This document shows positions 1 through 6,807 of a DNA stretch of 20,567 nucleotides, piece after piece. A model generated the notes under the pieces. The model saw only the letters and a list, made by a program, of their open reading frames with translations, ran no database searches and was not told the origin of the DNA. A program made the translations under genes and the position numbers. Each line of letters starts with the position of its first letter. Position 1 is the stretch's first letter. Source of the stretch: a virus. The stretch spans positions 1-20,567 of the IMG/VR virus record IMGVR_UViG_3300025892_000205. One strand, written 5' to 3'.

Positions 1-1
1 A

Positions 2-319
2 TCCAGAGCAGGACATAAGCTTAGAAGAGCTGACAAGAACAGAATTCAAGGCAAGATACAAATACATGAGAGATTAAAATTAAACGACAAAGGTCGACCC
101 AAGCTCCAGATATTTAAATCTTGCCCTAACTTAATAAGAGAAATACAATCTATACCTATTGACCCTAGTAGACCAGAGGATGTAGATACAAAAGCATCTG
201 ACCATGCTTATGATGCTCTAAGATATTTAGTTATGTCTAGACCTAGAGCAACTTCAGTATGGGAAGAAATGTCAAACAAAAAACGATGGACACCATCAGA
301 CCCAACATTTGGATATTAA
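2..319 (+). CDS. terL: Terminase large subunit, C-terminal part (5' end outside window)
   Basis: The open frame enters from the left edge and ends at TAA 317-319, giving 105 residues of what should be a protein several times longer. The visible part matches the RNase H-like nuclease domain of phage large terminases: the stretch KASDHAYDALRYLVM (about 30 residues before the end) is the typical C-terminal catalytic segment in which the Asp of HAYDALRY helps bind the metal. The preceding segment on the region SCPNLIREIQSIPIDP is also usual for this family. TerL cuts concatemeric DNA and, with its ATPase domain (not in this window), pumps it through the portal. The portal gene lies less than 1 kb downstream, as expected. 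The identification is strong; the subfamily cannot be judged from this fragment. Confidence 0.88.
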   Translation, partial: SRAGHKLRRADKNRIQGKIQIHERLKLNDKGRPKLQIFKSCPNLIREIQSIPIDPSRPEDVDTKASDHAYDALRYLVMSRPRATSVWEEMSNKKRWTPSDPTFGY

Positions 320-320
320 T

Positions 321-518
321 ATGAGAGATAAAATAAAAGAAAGTTTAATAGCACACGCAGAAGGTCATATAAAAAAACATTCTGCAAATGTAGAGATATA
401 TTTAAATAACTCAATAGGGATTGGAGAACATTCTGATATTATAGAAACTATTGAAAAAGAATTACAAATGATAGCTAAGTATGATGACCAACTAGAAGTA
501 TTAAGAAAGTATTTCTAA
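321..518 (+). CDS. Small conserved phage protein (65 aa), function unknown
   Basis: ATG at 321 follows the terminase stop by one base; an in-frame TTG at 309 inside the terminase gene is a less likely start. The 65-residue product is helical and charged, with MRDKIKESLIAHAEGHIKKH at the start, EHSDIIETIEKELQMIAKYDDQLE in the middle and KYF at the end. I recall similar small proteins close to terminase genes in marine myo- and podophages, but none with a known role. It has no membrane segment and no cysteine. Its stop overlaps the next start (TAATG at 516-520), so it is translationally coupled to its neighbour. It is real by context and composition; the function is unassigned. Confidence 0.75.
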   Translation: MRDKIKESLIAHAEGHIKKHSANVEIYLNNSIGIGEHSDIIETIEKELQMIAKYDDQLEVLRKYF

Positions 519-799
519 TGCCACTATATACTTTTAAAAATAAAAAGACTAATAAAGAATATGATGAGGTAATGTCATATGAAGAACTACAAGAATATTT
601 AAAACAAAAACATATACAACAAATATTTAAATTAAATATCTATAGATACTCAGATGCTGGTGGAATTAAAGACCAATTTACTGACTGGGCTAAAGATAAA
701 AATGTATCAGGTAAAGGAGAGTTTAATCCCTATGGAAAAGGTAAAAAAGGATTTGATAAAATGAAAAAAGAACAGGAGGGAAAAAAAGATAATGGTTAA
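518..799 (+). CDS. Small FmdB-like N-terminal protein (93 aa), function unknown
   Basis: Begins at the ATG overlapping the previous stop by one base. The N-terminus, MPLYTFKNKKTNKEYDEVMS, has the shape of the FmdB-type putative regulatory proteins often found in marine phages (MPxYxFxxxxTxxxxxxxMS), but the zinc-ribbon cysteines of cellular FmdB are absent, so zinc binding is not expected. The middle (EELQEYLKQKHIQQIF) is helical. The C-terminal third is rich in Gly, Lys and aromatic residues (FNPYGKGKKGFDKMKK) and probably disordered and basic. The end overlaps the next gene by 8 bases. Function unknown. Confidence 0.72.
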   Translation: MPLYTFKNKKTNKEYDEVMSYEELQEYLKQKHIQQIFKLNIYRYSDAGGIKDQFTDWAKDKNVSGKGEFNPYGKGKKGFDKMKKEQEGKKDNG

Positions 800-1103
800 G
801 AGAAAAATAAAAATAAATCCTAAAGCAAAAAGAGAAATAGACCGATATCCTCTTGTTGCTGTATACTGGCTTGATATTTGCTCAGACAGTTCGTGGCAAA
901 GTATGGAAGGTTGTAAGAAAGCTAAGTTACCAATATGTGTTACTAAAGGTCATTTATTAACTCAAACTAAAGGGGTTACTAGAATATTTGGAGATTATTC
1001 TTTGGCTGATGAAGCTACAGGTAAAATTGAAGAGATTGGAAATAGTACTATAATTCCTAATAGTGTTATAGTAGAAATTAAAAAAATAGTTGACAAAGGG
1101 TAA
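792..1103 (+). CDS. Conserved phage hypothetical protein (103 aa)
   Basis: A strong ribosome-binding site (AGGAGG near 775-780) inside the previous gene precedes ATG 792. After a basic N-terminus, residues 20-100 look like a small beta-rich domain: PLVAVYWLDICSDSSWQ, then LPICVTKGHLL, then IFGDYSLAD and STIIPNSVIVEIKKI. The pattern of V.W.D, a central C(V)TxGxLL and a final IPxxxIVxIxxI is one I recall from small proteins encoded near terminase and portal genes of marine phages; no function is known to me. The last codons contain the -35 box of the portal promoter. Certain as a gene, unknown in role. Confidence 0.75.
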   Translation: MVKRKIKINPKAKREIDRYPLVAVYWLDICSDSSWQSMEGCKKAKLPICVTKGHLLTQTKGVTRIFGDYSLADEATGKIEEIGNSTIIPNSVIVEIKKIVDKG

Positions 1104-1118
1104 TAATAAGTGTATTAT
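1090..1118 (+). promoter_or_regulatory. Sigma70-like promoter for the portal gene
   Basis: TTGACA at 1090-1095, a 17-base spacer, then TATTAT at 1113-1118 (one mismatch from TATAAT), preceded directly by TG. The predicted start is near 1125, leaving a leader of about 28 bases before ATG 1153, with AAGGA at 1141-1145 as ribosome-binding site. The -35 box overlaps the last codons of the 103-residue gene. Confidence 0.68.
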
Positions 1119-1152
1119 TATATTACTGCACAAATAATTTAAGGAATTATAT

Positions 1153-3354
1153 ATGGCTACCTACGACCAGATTAGAGAAGATACAAATTCTACTATGGAT
1201 GAAGCAAAAGAAAATGAAACTATTTCTAATCTTGTTGCTAAAATAAACTCTAGATTTCAACAATGTGAAACTACTAGAGAAGATGATGAGGATAGATGGT
1301 TACAATCTTTCCATAATTATCGAGGAAGATATTTTAAAAATGTAGCTTTTAGAGACCATGAGAAATCAAGAGTCTTTGTTAAAGTAACTAAAACAAAAGT
1401 ACTAGCAGCATATGGTCAATTGATTGATGTATTGTTTGGTGCAAATAAATTTCCATTAACTATTCAAGAAACTAGAGTACCTGAAGGTATAGATGAGTAT
1501 GCTCATTTAAATCCATTAAAAGAACAAATGGGTATGAATGAAAATGAAGAACCTACTCCAGGTATCGAAGGTAATATGGATTATATTCCTGGTGAACCTA
1601 CTATGTCACAATCAAATGGTGGATTAGGTTTTCCTGGTGATGGAAATGATTTAGCTCCTGGTACAACTTTCAATGATTTAAATAATGATGCTAACTTAGG
1701 TTCTTTAGAAAAAGAATATGAAGAAGCAGACTTATCATCTGGACCAGCACCAAGTCCTGAGATGCCTCAAATTAAACCTGCACAAATAGCAGCAAGAAGA
1801 TTAGAAAAATTAGTATTAGACCAAATAGAAGAATCAAATGGTAGTGTTGAATTAAGAAATGCAATCTTTGAAGCTTGTCTATTAGGAACAGGAATTATTA
1901 AAGGACCATTTACATATAATAAAACTTTACATAAGTATACTAGTAATGGTAATAGTAGAGAGTACACACCTGAAACTGTTAAAATTCCTAAAATGGAATT
2001 CGTTAGTATATGGGATTTTTATCCAGACCCTAATGCTAGAAGTATGGAAGAAGCAGAATTTGTAATTCAAAGACATAGATTAAATAGAAATCAAGTTTTA
2101 GATTTAGCTAACAGACCTTTCTTTGACAAACAAGCAATACTTGAATGTTTAAGAATGGGTGCTAAGTATAATAAAAAATCTTGGGAAACAGATATAGATT
2201 TAGAAAAAAGTCAATACCCTGATATTGAAAATAATAGATTTGAAGTATTAGAATACTGGGGAACAATAGATGCATTAAGTGCTAGAGAAGAAGGATTAGA
2301 ACTTGATGAATCAATTGATGACATGGAAGAAGTTCAAGTTAATGTTTGGATGATTCGAGATAAAGTAATTAGAATTGTTCAGAATCCATTTAAACCTTTT
2401 AGAACTCCTTATCAATCTTTTGTATATGAAAAAAATCCATATACATTTTTTGGTATTGGTGTTCCAGAAAATATGGATGATGCACAACAAATTATGAATG
2501 GTCATGCAAGAATGGCAATTGATAACTTAGCATTAGCAGGTAACTTAGTATTTGATGTAGATGAATCTGCATTAGCTTCTAATCAAACTATGGAAGTATT
2601 TCCTGGTAAGATTTTTAAAAGACAAGCAGGTGTTCCAGGTCAATCTATTTATGGCTTAAAGTTTCCAAATACTGCAAATGAGAATATGCAAATGTTTGAT
2701 AAGTTTAGACAATTAGCTGATGAATCTACAGGAATACCATCTTACTCACATGGACAAACAGGTGTTCAATCTATGACAAGAACAGCATCTGGTATGTCAA
2801 TGTTAATGGGAGCAGCATCATTAAATATTAAAACAGTAATTAAAAATATTGATGACCAATTAATTAAACCTTTAGGTGAAGCAATGTTCCAATGGAATAT
2901 GCAATTCTATGAAGGTGACTTACCAATATATGGTGACTTAGAAATTAAAGCAACAGGTTCTTCTAGTTTAATGAAGAAAGAAGTTAGAAGTCAAAGACTA
3001 ACTATGTTCTTACAAACTGTACAGAATCCTGCTATTGCTCCTTTTGTAAGAATGTCAGAAGTAATAAAAGAATTAGCTTTCTCTTTAGATTTAGACCCAG
3101 CAGAAATTTTAAATACAAAAGATGAAGCAGAAATATACGCAAAAATAATAGGACAACAAAATGCTAACAAAGGAACTAGCCCAGAAGCTCCTATCCCTGG
3201 TGAACTCGGAGCAATGGGTGGTAATGGAGGAGTACCTCCAGAAGCTACAGGAGCAAACAACCCTGGAAATGGCGAAAGCCCAATCGGACCTGGTAATACA
3301 CCAATGCCAGGGGAGATGGAATTTACTGGACAGACTGAAGAACCTGCCCAATAA
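1153..3354 (+). CDS. Portal protein (P22-like)
   Basis: The 733-residue product has the length of P22-type portals (about 725). The portal forms the dodecameric ring at one capsid vertex through which TerL packs DNA and to which the tail adaptor attaches. Support: position between terminase and scaffold/capsid; the region around residues 205-340 (IAARRLEKLVLDQIEESNG, ACLLGTGIIKG, then FVSIWDFYPDP) which is characteristic of this family; and a central segment with PENMDDAQQIMN and the helical stretch near TRTASGMSMLMGAA. Residues about 120-205 form an acidic, Pro/Gly/Asn-rich insertion, probably a surface loop. The last 58 residues are a Pro/Gly-rich low-complexity tail whose bases also encode a second gene in the +1 frame (3161-3376). 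Start chosen at ATG 1153 behind AAGGA. Confidence 0.85.
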   Translation: MATYDQIREDTNSTMDEAKENETISNLVAKINSRFQQCETTREDDEDRWLQSFHNYRGRYFKNVAFRDHEKSRVFVKVTKTKVLAAYGQLIDVLFGANKFPLTIQETRVPEGIDEYAHLNPLKEQMGMNENEEPTPGIEGNMDYIPGEPTMSQSNGGLGFPGDGNDLAPGTTFNDLNNDANLGSLEKEYEEADLSSGPAPSPEMPQIKPAQIAARRLEKLVLDQIEESNGSVELRNAIFEACLLGTGIIKGPFTYNKTLHKYTSNGNSREYTPETVKIPKMEFVSIWDFYPDPNARSMEEAEFVIQRHRLNRNQVLDLANRPFFDKQAILECLRMGAKYNKKSWETDIDLEKSQYPDIENNRFEVLEYWGTIDALSAREEGLELDESIDDMEEVQVNVWMIRDKVIRIVQNPFKPFRTPYQSFVYEKNPYTFFGIGVPENMDDAQQIMNGHARMAIDNLALAGNLVFDVDESALASNQTMEVFPGKIFKRQAGVPGQSIYGLKFPNTANENMQMFDKFRQLADESTGIPSYSHGQTGVQSMTRTASGMSMLMGAASLNIKTVIKNIDDQLIKPLGEAMFQWNMQFYEGDLPIYGDLEIKATGSSSLMKKEVRSQRLTMFLQTVQNPAIAPFVRMSEVIKELAFSLDLDPAEILNTKDEAEIYAKIIGQQNANKGTSPEAPIPGELGAMGGNGGVPPEATGANNPGNGESPIGPGNTPMPGEMEFTGQTEEPAQ

Positions 3355-3376
3355 TGTAAGAGACATAGTAAAATAA
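3161..3376 (+). CDS. Probable overprinted gene in the portal tail, 71-aa helical protein
   Basis: This frame lies +1 to the portal and overlaps its last 194 bases, then runs 22 bases past its stop. Unlike the other shadow frames here, the product looks like a normal folded protein: 71 residues, helical, with mixed charge and regular hydrophobics (LTKELAQKLLSLVNSEQW, EEYLQKLQEQTTLEMAKAQ, VIHQCQGRWNLLDRLKNL, NNVRDIVK). The pattern 'LLxLVNSxxWxxxxEYLxxxxEQ...hxxQGxxxxLxxLxxLxxxV' resembles small proteins I recall just after portal genes in other phages. The portal frame over the same bases is only Pro/Gly/Ala/Asn low complexity, as expected if the other frame is constrained. AGGA at 3150-3153 precedes ATG 3161. 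Function unknown; virion or packaging accessory is a guess. Confidence 0.68.
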   Translation: MLTKELAQKLLSLVNSEQWVVMEEYLQKLQEQTTLEMAKAQSDLVIHQCQGRWNLLDRLKNLPNNVRDIVK

Positions 3377-3384
3377 TATTAGTG

Positions 3385-3413
3385 TTGACTAATATAATTT
3401 ATATTGCTATAAT
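3385..3413 (+). promoter_or_regulatory. Sigma70-like promoter before the pre-scaffold gene
   Basis: TTGACT at 3385-3390 (one mismatch), a 17-base spacer, and a perfect TATAAT at 3408-3413, preceded by TTGC (TG one base before the -10 box, an extended -10). It lies in the gap after the overprinted gene. The predicted start, about 3420, coincides with the AAGGAG ribosome-binding site (3419-3424), so the leader before ATG 3429 would be about 9 bases. Confidence 0.72.
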
Positions 3414-3428
3414 TAAGCAAGGAGTAAA

Positions 3429-4412
3429 ATGAAAAGAATAAAAGCAAAGAAAATGGCAACAGGTGGATTAATGTCAATGCCACCTTATATAGCTAAACAA
3501 GATAAAACATCTGAAGGTATTACACCTTATGATGTTAATACTCCTATGTCTGCTAGGAAAGGTTTAGCTTCAAGAGTTCTAGATTCATCAAGAACAAGAA
3601 TGAATAAAGGTGGAGAAGCTTTCCCAGATTTAAGTGGTGATGGTGAGATAACACAGGAAGATATTTTAATAGGTAAAGGTGTGATTAAAAAAGCTTATGG
3701 TGGAATAATGGAACGAATGAAATTTGGTGAAGGTGATTCGGTTAAAGATAAAATTGAAGCTAGAAAGTTTAAACAACTTGAAAGTATGAAGGAAGAAGGA
3801 TTAGAATTAACACCTAAACAAGAACAAGAATTAGAAGCTTATAAAGCAAAAGATAGAAAAGTAGAAATGGCTATAGGTGGAGTTGTAGGTAATGAATCTA
3901 TAAGTAAATATAATCAAAGACCAGATTATCAAGCATATGCTGAAGGTGATATTGTTGAAGACGAAATGCCTGAAGACGAAATGCCAGTTATGCAAGAATT
4001 AGAAACTGAAGAAGAATCTTTACTACAACCAATGGGTATGGATGATGAAATGCCTATGGATGATGAAGAAGATATTACTGATGAAGACTTAGAAGGTATG
4101 GATGCTATTATTGATACTTCAGCTTTATCAGATGAAGAAGAACAACTATTAGATGAAGCAGTTGATATGCATCCAGAACTAGAAGCTATTATTCCAAAAT
4201 TAGTAGCAACAGAATTTACAGATGATGGAGAAGTAGAAGGACCAGGTACAGGAACTTCAGACTCTATCCCAGCACTTTTATCAGATGGTGAATTTGTATT
4301 TACAGCAAAAGCAGTTAAGAATATTGGTGTAGACAAATTAAGAAGTATGATGAAAAAAGCAGAAGAAGATTATGATGCTGGTATTCAATCTCAAGAAGAA
4401 GAGATAGTATAA
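3429..4412 (+). CDS. Acidic portal-to-scaffold protein with EF-hand-like loop
   Basis: The 327-residue product has three parts. The basic N-terminus (MKRIKAKKMATGGLMSMPPY) and a region with several Gly-Gly motifs are followed by an almost perfect EF-hand/dockerin-type loop, DLSGDGEITQED (residues 67-78), with Asp at 1, Ser 3, Asp 5, Gly 6, Thr 9 and Asp 12. A very acidic middle (about 170-255, rich in Asp/Glu/Met) follows. The C-terminal part holds GPGTGTSDSIPALLSDGEF (271-289) followed by VFTAKAV, a motif I recall from several marine phage structural proteins. Its place between portal and scaffold suggests a head-assembly or minor virion role; calcium binding is inferred from the loop only. 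RBS AAGGAG, start ATG 3429. No enzyme signature seen. Confidence 0.78.
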   Translation: MKRIKAKKMATGGLMSMPPYIAKQDKTSEGITPYDVNTPMSARKGLASRVLDSSRTRMNKGGEAFPDLSGDGEITQEDILIGKGVIKKAYGGIMERMKFGEGDSVKDKIEARKFKQLESMKEEGLELTPKQEQELEAYKAKDRKVEMAIGGVVGNESISKYNQRPDYQAYAEGDIVEDEMPEDEMPVMQELETEEESLLQPMGMDDEMPMDDEEDITDEDLEGMDAIIDTSALSDEEEQLLDEAVDMHPELEAIIPKLVATEFTDDGEVEGPGTGTSDSIPALLSDGEFVFTAKAVKNIGVDKLRSMMKKAEEDYDAGIQSQEEEIV

Positions 4413-4549
4413 AGAATTTATAGAGAAAGGTAACTCTATGGATAGACAAGCTACCTTATAATAATTATATTATAAGCCCTTGTAGTTTCGTTTTAAACAA
4501 AACACCTGCCTTAGCTACCTTCAGTTAAGAAGCCCTAAAGGAGGACACG
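4413..4549 (+). promoter_or_regulatory. Structured leader before the scaffold gene
   Basis: This 137-base gap is the longest in the window. It contains a hairpin ATAGAG/CTCTAT (4420-4425 with 4434-4439) whose loop is AAAGGTAA; a perfect 7-bp AT inverted repeat TTATAAT/ATTATAA (4456-4462 with 4469-4475); and two direct copies of GCTACCTT followed by AAGCCCT (4450-4457 with 4474-4480, and 4514-4521 with 4530-4536). AAGGTA at 4427-4432 can pair with TACCTT of either copy, and CCTT of copy B can pair with the AAGGAGG ribosome-binding site (4538-4544) of the scaffold gene. Alternative pairings of this kind could tune scaffold translation, but no ligand or known RNA family is recognised. Confidence 0.4.
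4438..4461 (+). CDS. Possible 7-residue leader peptide
   Basis: ATG 4438 reads MDRQATL then TAA. AAAGG at 4426-4430 stands 7 bases upstream, a good spacing, and lies in the loop of the hairpin 4420-4439. It could couple ribosome movement to folding of the leader before the scaffold gene. Chance occurrence is quite possible at this length. Confidence 0.2.
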   Translation: MDRQATL

Positions 4550-5479
4550 ATGAGTAACAAAAACGAAGAAGGAAGACAAGAAGCCGAAGCAAACCCTTAC
4601 AACAGGAAAAAATCTTGGCATACAGATGATGCTATGCCACAAGATAGAACCTCTGCTGATGAAGGTTTGTTTGTGCCAAACCCTGAAAGTAATCAAGGTT
4701 TATCAAATGCTACTGCCAATGGCAACCCAGATGATAATGCTGAGAATACTGATGCAACAATGGATAAGGTTCAAGACTCTGCACTAAATGTAGAATCTAA
4801 CCCTTATACAAAAGTTGATTATAAGAAAAGATATGACGACCTAAAACGATATTATGATAGGAAGTTAGGTGAATGGAACAGTAAAGAAAGTGACCTTAAA
4901 GTTCAACTTCAAGAGAACCGACCTAAGTACCAACCACCAAAATCGAAAGAAGAGCTTGAAGCTTTTAAAAACGATTATCCTGACATTTATGGAGTTGTGG
5001 AAACTGTATCTCACTTACAATCGCAAAATGAAGTTAAGACTTTACAAGACGAGTTAGAAGGTTTAAAGAAAGCAAATACTACTTTACAACAAAAGGAAGC
5101 TGCACTTGAACTTTCAAAATATCATCCTGACTTTGAGCAAATCAAAGAGTCTGATGATTTTCATAACTGGGCAGATACTCAGCCAATGGAAATTAAAAAC
5201 TGGATATATGAAAACAACTCTAATGGAGCATTAGCTGCACGAGCAATTGACTTGTATAAGAAGGACCGAGGACTTGGATTTGATAAAAAAACTACGAAGA
5301 GACAACCGAAGAATGAAGGTGCAGACTTGTTGGTTAAAACTAACGAACAAACTCAAGTGCCTGAATCTAAAGAACCTTTCTTCAAAAGGTCTGATATAAA
5401 AAAATTATCAGATGAAGAGTTTATGAAATATGAAAAAGATATTTTAAAAGCTCAAAGGGAAGGTAGAATTATAGATTAA
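4550..5479 (+). CDS. Capsid scaffolding protein
   Basis: The 309-residue product lies directly upstream of the major capsid gene, the standard place for a scaffold, which guides procapsid assembly and then leaves. The first 80 residues are polar and disordered (Asn/Asp/Glu/Pro). Two coiled-coil segments follow, about 90-122 (DYKKRYDDLKRYYDRKLGEW) and about 150-190 (LQSQNEVKTLQDELEGLKKA), separated by PKSKEELEAFKNDYPDIYGV. Then comes KYHPDFEQIKESDDFHNWA, a segment I recognise in scaffolds of marine podo- and siphophages, and a basic C-terminus, as expected for contact with the capsid shell. Start ATG 4550 has an excellent AAGGAGG five bases upstream. An AT hairpin spans its stop codon. Confidence 0.82.
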   Translation: MSNKNEEGRQEAEANPYNRKKSWHTDDAMPQDRTSADEGLFVPNPESNQGLSNATANGNPDDNAENTDATMDKVQDSALNVESNPYTKVDYKKRYDDLKRYYDRKLGEWNSKESDLKVQLQENRPKYQPPKSKEELEAFKNDYPDIYGVVETVSHLQSQNEVKTLQDELEGLKKANTTLQQKEAALELSKYHPDFEQIKESDDFHNWADTQPMEIKNWIYENNSNGALAARAIDLYKKDRGLGFDKKTTKRQPKNEGADLLVKTNEQTQVPESKEPFFKRSDIKKLSDEEFMKYEKDILKAQREGRIID

Positions 5480-5496
5480 TTCTATTTTCATTTTTA
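5464..5496 (+). terminator. Hairpin plus T-tract at the scaffold/capsid junction
   Basis: TAGAATTA (5464-5471) and TAATTCTA (5477-5484) form a perfect 8-bp stem with a 5-base loop, followed by TTTTCATTTTTA. The scaffold stop codon lies in the 3' arm. The stem has only one G-C pair, so it may be a weak attenuator or an RNA-processing site rather than a true terminator. Confidence 0.3.
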
Positions 5497-5523
5497 TCAA
5501 CAACTAACAAAGGAGTAACTACA

Positions 5524-6471
5524 ATGGCTAAATTCGCTGGTGGTTCAACATATAACTTTGGATTAGGTGTTTCAGGTCAAACTAATGGTTTTTTCATTCC
5601 TGAAATCTATTCAAAGAAAGTACAAATAGCTCTAAGAAAAGCTGCAGTAGCAGAAGCAGTATGTAACACAGATTACATGGGAGAAATCTCATCTTTCGGT
5701 GATACTGTTAACATTATCAAAGAGCCTCAAATAGCAGTAGCAGACTACACAAGAGGTCTGGCTGTAACATCAACTGACTTAACTGACCAAGAACTTGTTC
5801 TAACTGTAGACCAAGCTAAATCTTTTTCATTTAAGATTGATGACTTAGAGAAGAGATTCTCTCATGTCAACTTCCAAGCTATAGCTGCAGACAATGCTGC
5901 TTATGCATTAAGAGATGCTATGGATAGTAATATTCTAGCAGCTATTTCTGCAGGAGCAACTGCAACTACAGGAATGGGAACTACTTCAACTCCAATTGAT
6001 ATTGGATTTGGAAGTGGTGAAGTTGACCCTTTAAACCAAATGGCATTAGCTGCTAAGGAATTAGATGAAGCTAACGCACCTGAAGATGGAAGATGGTTTG
6101 TTGCTGCACCTGAATGGTACAATCAACTTTCTAACTCTGCATCAAAACTTTTATCAGTAGACTTTAATGCTGGTCAAGGTTCAATCAGAAATGGTTTAGT
6201 TGCATCTGGATTACTTAGAGGTTTTTCAATGTACAAATCAAACAACCTACCAACTAATGACTTATCTGGTGCTACACCTGCTGGTTCAGCAACTGCACCT
6301 GAAGCTCTATTCGGTCACATGAGTTCAACTGCTGCTGCGTCAAGCATGAACAAAGTGGAAACTGTTAGAGATACAGGTACTTTCTCAGATATCGTTAGAG
6401 GTTTAATGGTATGGGGAAGAAAAGTATTAAGACCAGAAGTAGCTGGTAAAATTATCTACGCAATAGATTAA
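5524..6471 (+). CDS. Major capsid protein (HK97 fold, podovirus type)
   Basis: The 315-residue product follows the scaffold and has the features of podovirus T7 gp10-like capsid proteins: an N-terminal segment FIPEIYSKKVQIALRKAAVAEAVC, the GDTVNI segment (about residues 60-65), a spine-helix region DDLEKRFSHVNFQAIAADNAAYALRDAMD, then APEDGRWFVAAPEWYNQL (A-domain entry), and a C-terminal GLMVWGRKVLRPEVAGKIIYAID. There is no N-terminal delta domain or protease gene nearby, which fits use of a separate scaffold. Codons use more C-ending forms (AAC, TTC, GAC, ATC) than the neighbouring tail genes, consistent with very high expression. Start ATG 5524 behind AAAGGAG. A GC-rich hairpin follows the stop. 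Confidence 0.9.
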   Translation: MAKFAGGSTYNFGLGVSGQTNGFFIPEIYSKKVQIALRKAAVAEAVCNTDYMGEISSFGDTVNIIKEPQIAVADYTRGLAVTSTDLTDQELVLTVDQAKSFSFKIDDLEKRFSHVNFQAIAADNAAYALRDAMDSNILAAISAGATATTGMGTTSTPIDIGFGSGEVDPLNQMALAAKELDEANAPEDGRWFVAAPEWYNQLSNSASKLLSVDFNAGQGSIRNGLVASGLLRGFSMYKSNNLPTNDLSGATPAGSATAPEALFGHMSSTAAASSMNKVETVRDTGTFSDIVRGLMVWGRKVLRPEVAGKIIYAID

Positions 6472-6487
6472 TTTTTAATACACTATT

Positions 6488-6522
6488 GGGTGGGGGTAGC
6501 AATATCCCCATCCTCTTAATTT
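6488..6522 (+). terminator. Hairpin after the major capsid gene
   Basis: GGGTGGGG (6488-6495) pairs with CCCCATCC (6506-6513): eight pairs including one G-U, with a 10-base loop, then TCTTAATTT. In such an AT-rich sequence this GC stem stands out. The T-run is poor, so partial termination or protection of the capsid mRNA 3' end are both possible. Confidence 0.5.
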
Positions 6523-6534
6523 AGGAGAAGAATT

Positions 6535-6639
6535 ATGTTAAGTAAATATTGGACAAACAAAATTAATCACTACAAAGAACATCATAAAAAAGAAGTTTTT
6601 ATTGTAGGTATTATAATTATAATCGCATACATTTTATAG
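6535..6639 (+). CDS. Tiny single-helix membrane protein (34 aa)
   Basis: ATG 6535 follows TAGGAGAAG with good spacing. The 34-residue product has a polar, basic, His-rich first part (KYWTNKINHYKEHHKKE) and ends in a hydrophobic run VFIVGIIIIIAYIL (residues 21-34), long enough for one membrane helix. It sits just after the capsid hairpin, and TAGGAGAA overlapping its stop serves the next gene. No family recognised. It could be a small membrane-acting factor such as a lysis or entry accessory, but this is only inferred from the helix. Confidence 0.6.
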   Translation: MLSKYWTNKINHYKEHHKKEVFIVGIIIIIAYIL

Positions 6640-6649
6640 GAGAAACAAT

Positions 6650-6799
6650 ATGCCAATGAAAAAAGCAATGCCTGGTGGAAAAATAGTAAACAAAGGTAAA
6701 TACAAACATGGTGGAAAAGTTCACCGAAATAAAAAAGGTCATGGTGGTATGATGACTATTACTATTCAAAAAAGTAAAAATAGTAATAAAAAGAAATAA
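6650..6799 (+). CDS. Small basic Gly/Lys/His-rich protein (49 aa)
   Basis: ATG 6650 lies behind TAGGAGAA. The 49-residue product is almost entirely Lys, Gly, His, Met and Asn: MPMKKAMPGGKIVNKGKY, then KHGGKVHRNKKGHGGMM and TITIQKSKNSNKKK. Proteins of this form with HGGK...GGMM I recall as common small genes in marine phage structural modules; none has a known role that I can state. The strong positive charge suggests contact with DNA or acidic capsid surfaces. Good RBS and tight packing between neighbours support it as real. Confidence 0.65.
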   Translation: MPMKKAMPGGKIVNKGKYKHGGKVHRNKKGHGGMMTITIQKSKNSNKKK

Positions 6800-6807
6800 G
6801 AATTAAT

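Noticed and set aside
309-320. TTG start four codons upstream for the 65-residue gene
   Set aside because: It would lie inside the terminase reading frame; ATG 321 directly after the terminase stop is simpler.
776-800. GGGAAAAAAA slippery-looking run at the 518/792 gene border
   Set aside because: A -1 shift would not enter the frame of the following gene (it needs +1), and the following gene has its own RBS and ATG.
2991-3366. Two minus-strand frames opposite the portal end
   Set aside because: Hydrophobic, Ser/Phe-rich shadows of the two + strand frames; no start signal. Only the + strand 3161-3376 frame looks protein-like.
3929-4336. Minus-strand frame of 135 codons opposite the acidic pre-scaffold gene
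   Set aside because: The product is Ser/Ile low complexity, exactly what the complement of GAA/GAT-rich codons gives; no RBS and no resemblance to a protein family.
4869-5057. + strand frame of 62 codons within the scaffold gene
   Set aside because: Lys/Leu/Thr-rich with no domain pattern and no RBS; the scaffold frame over the same bases has clear coiled-coil structure.
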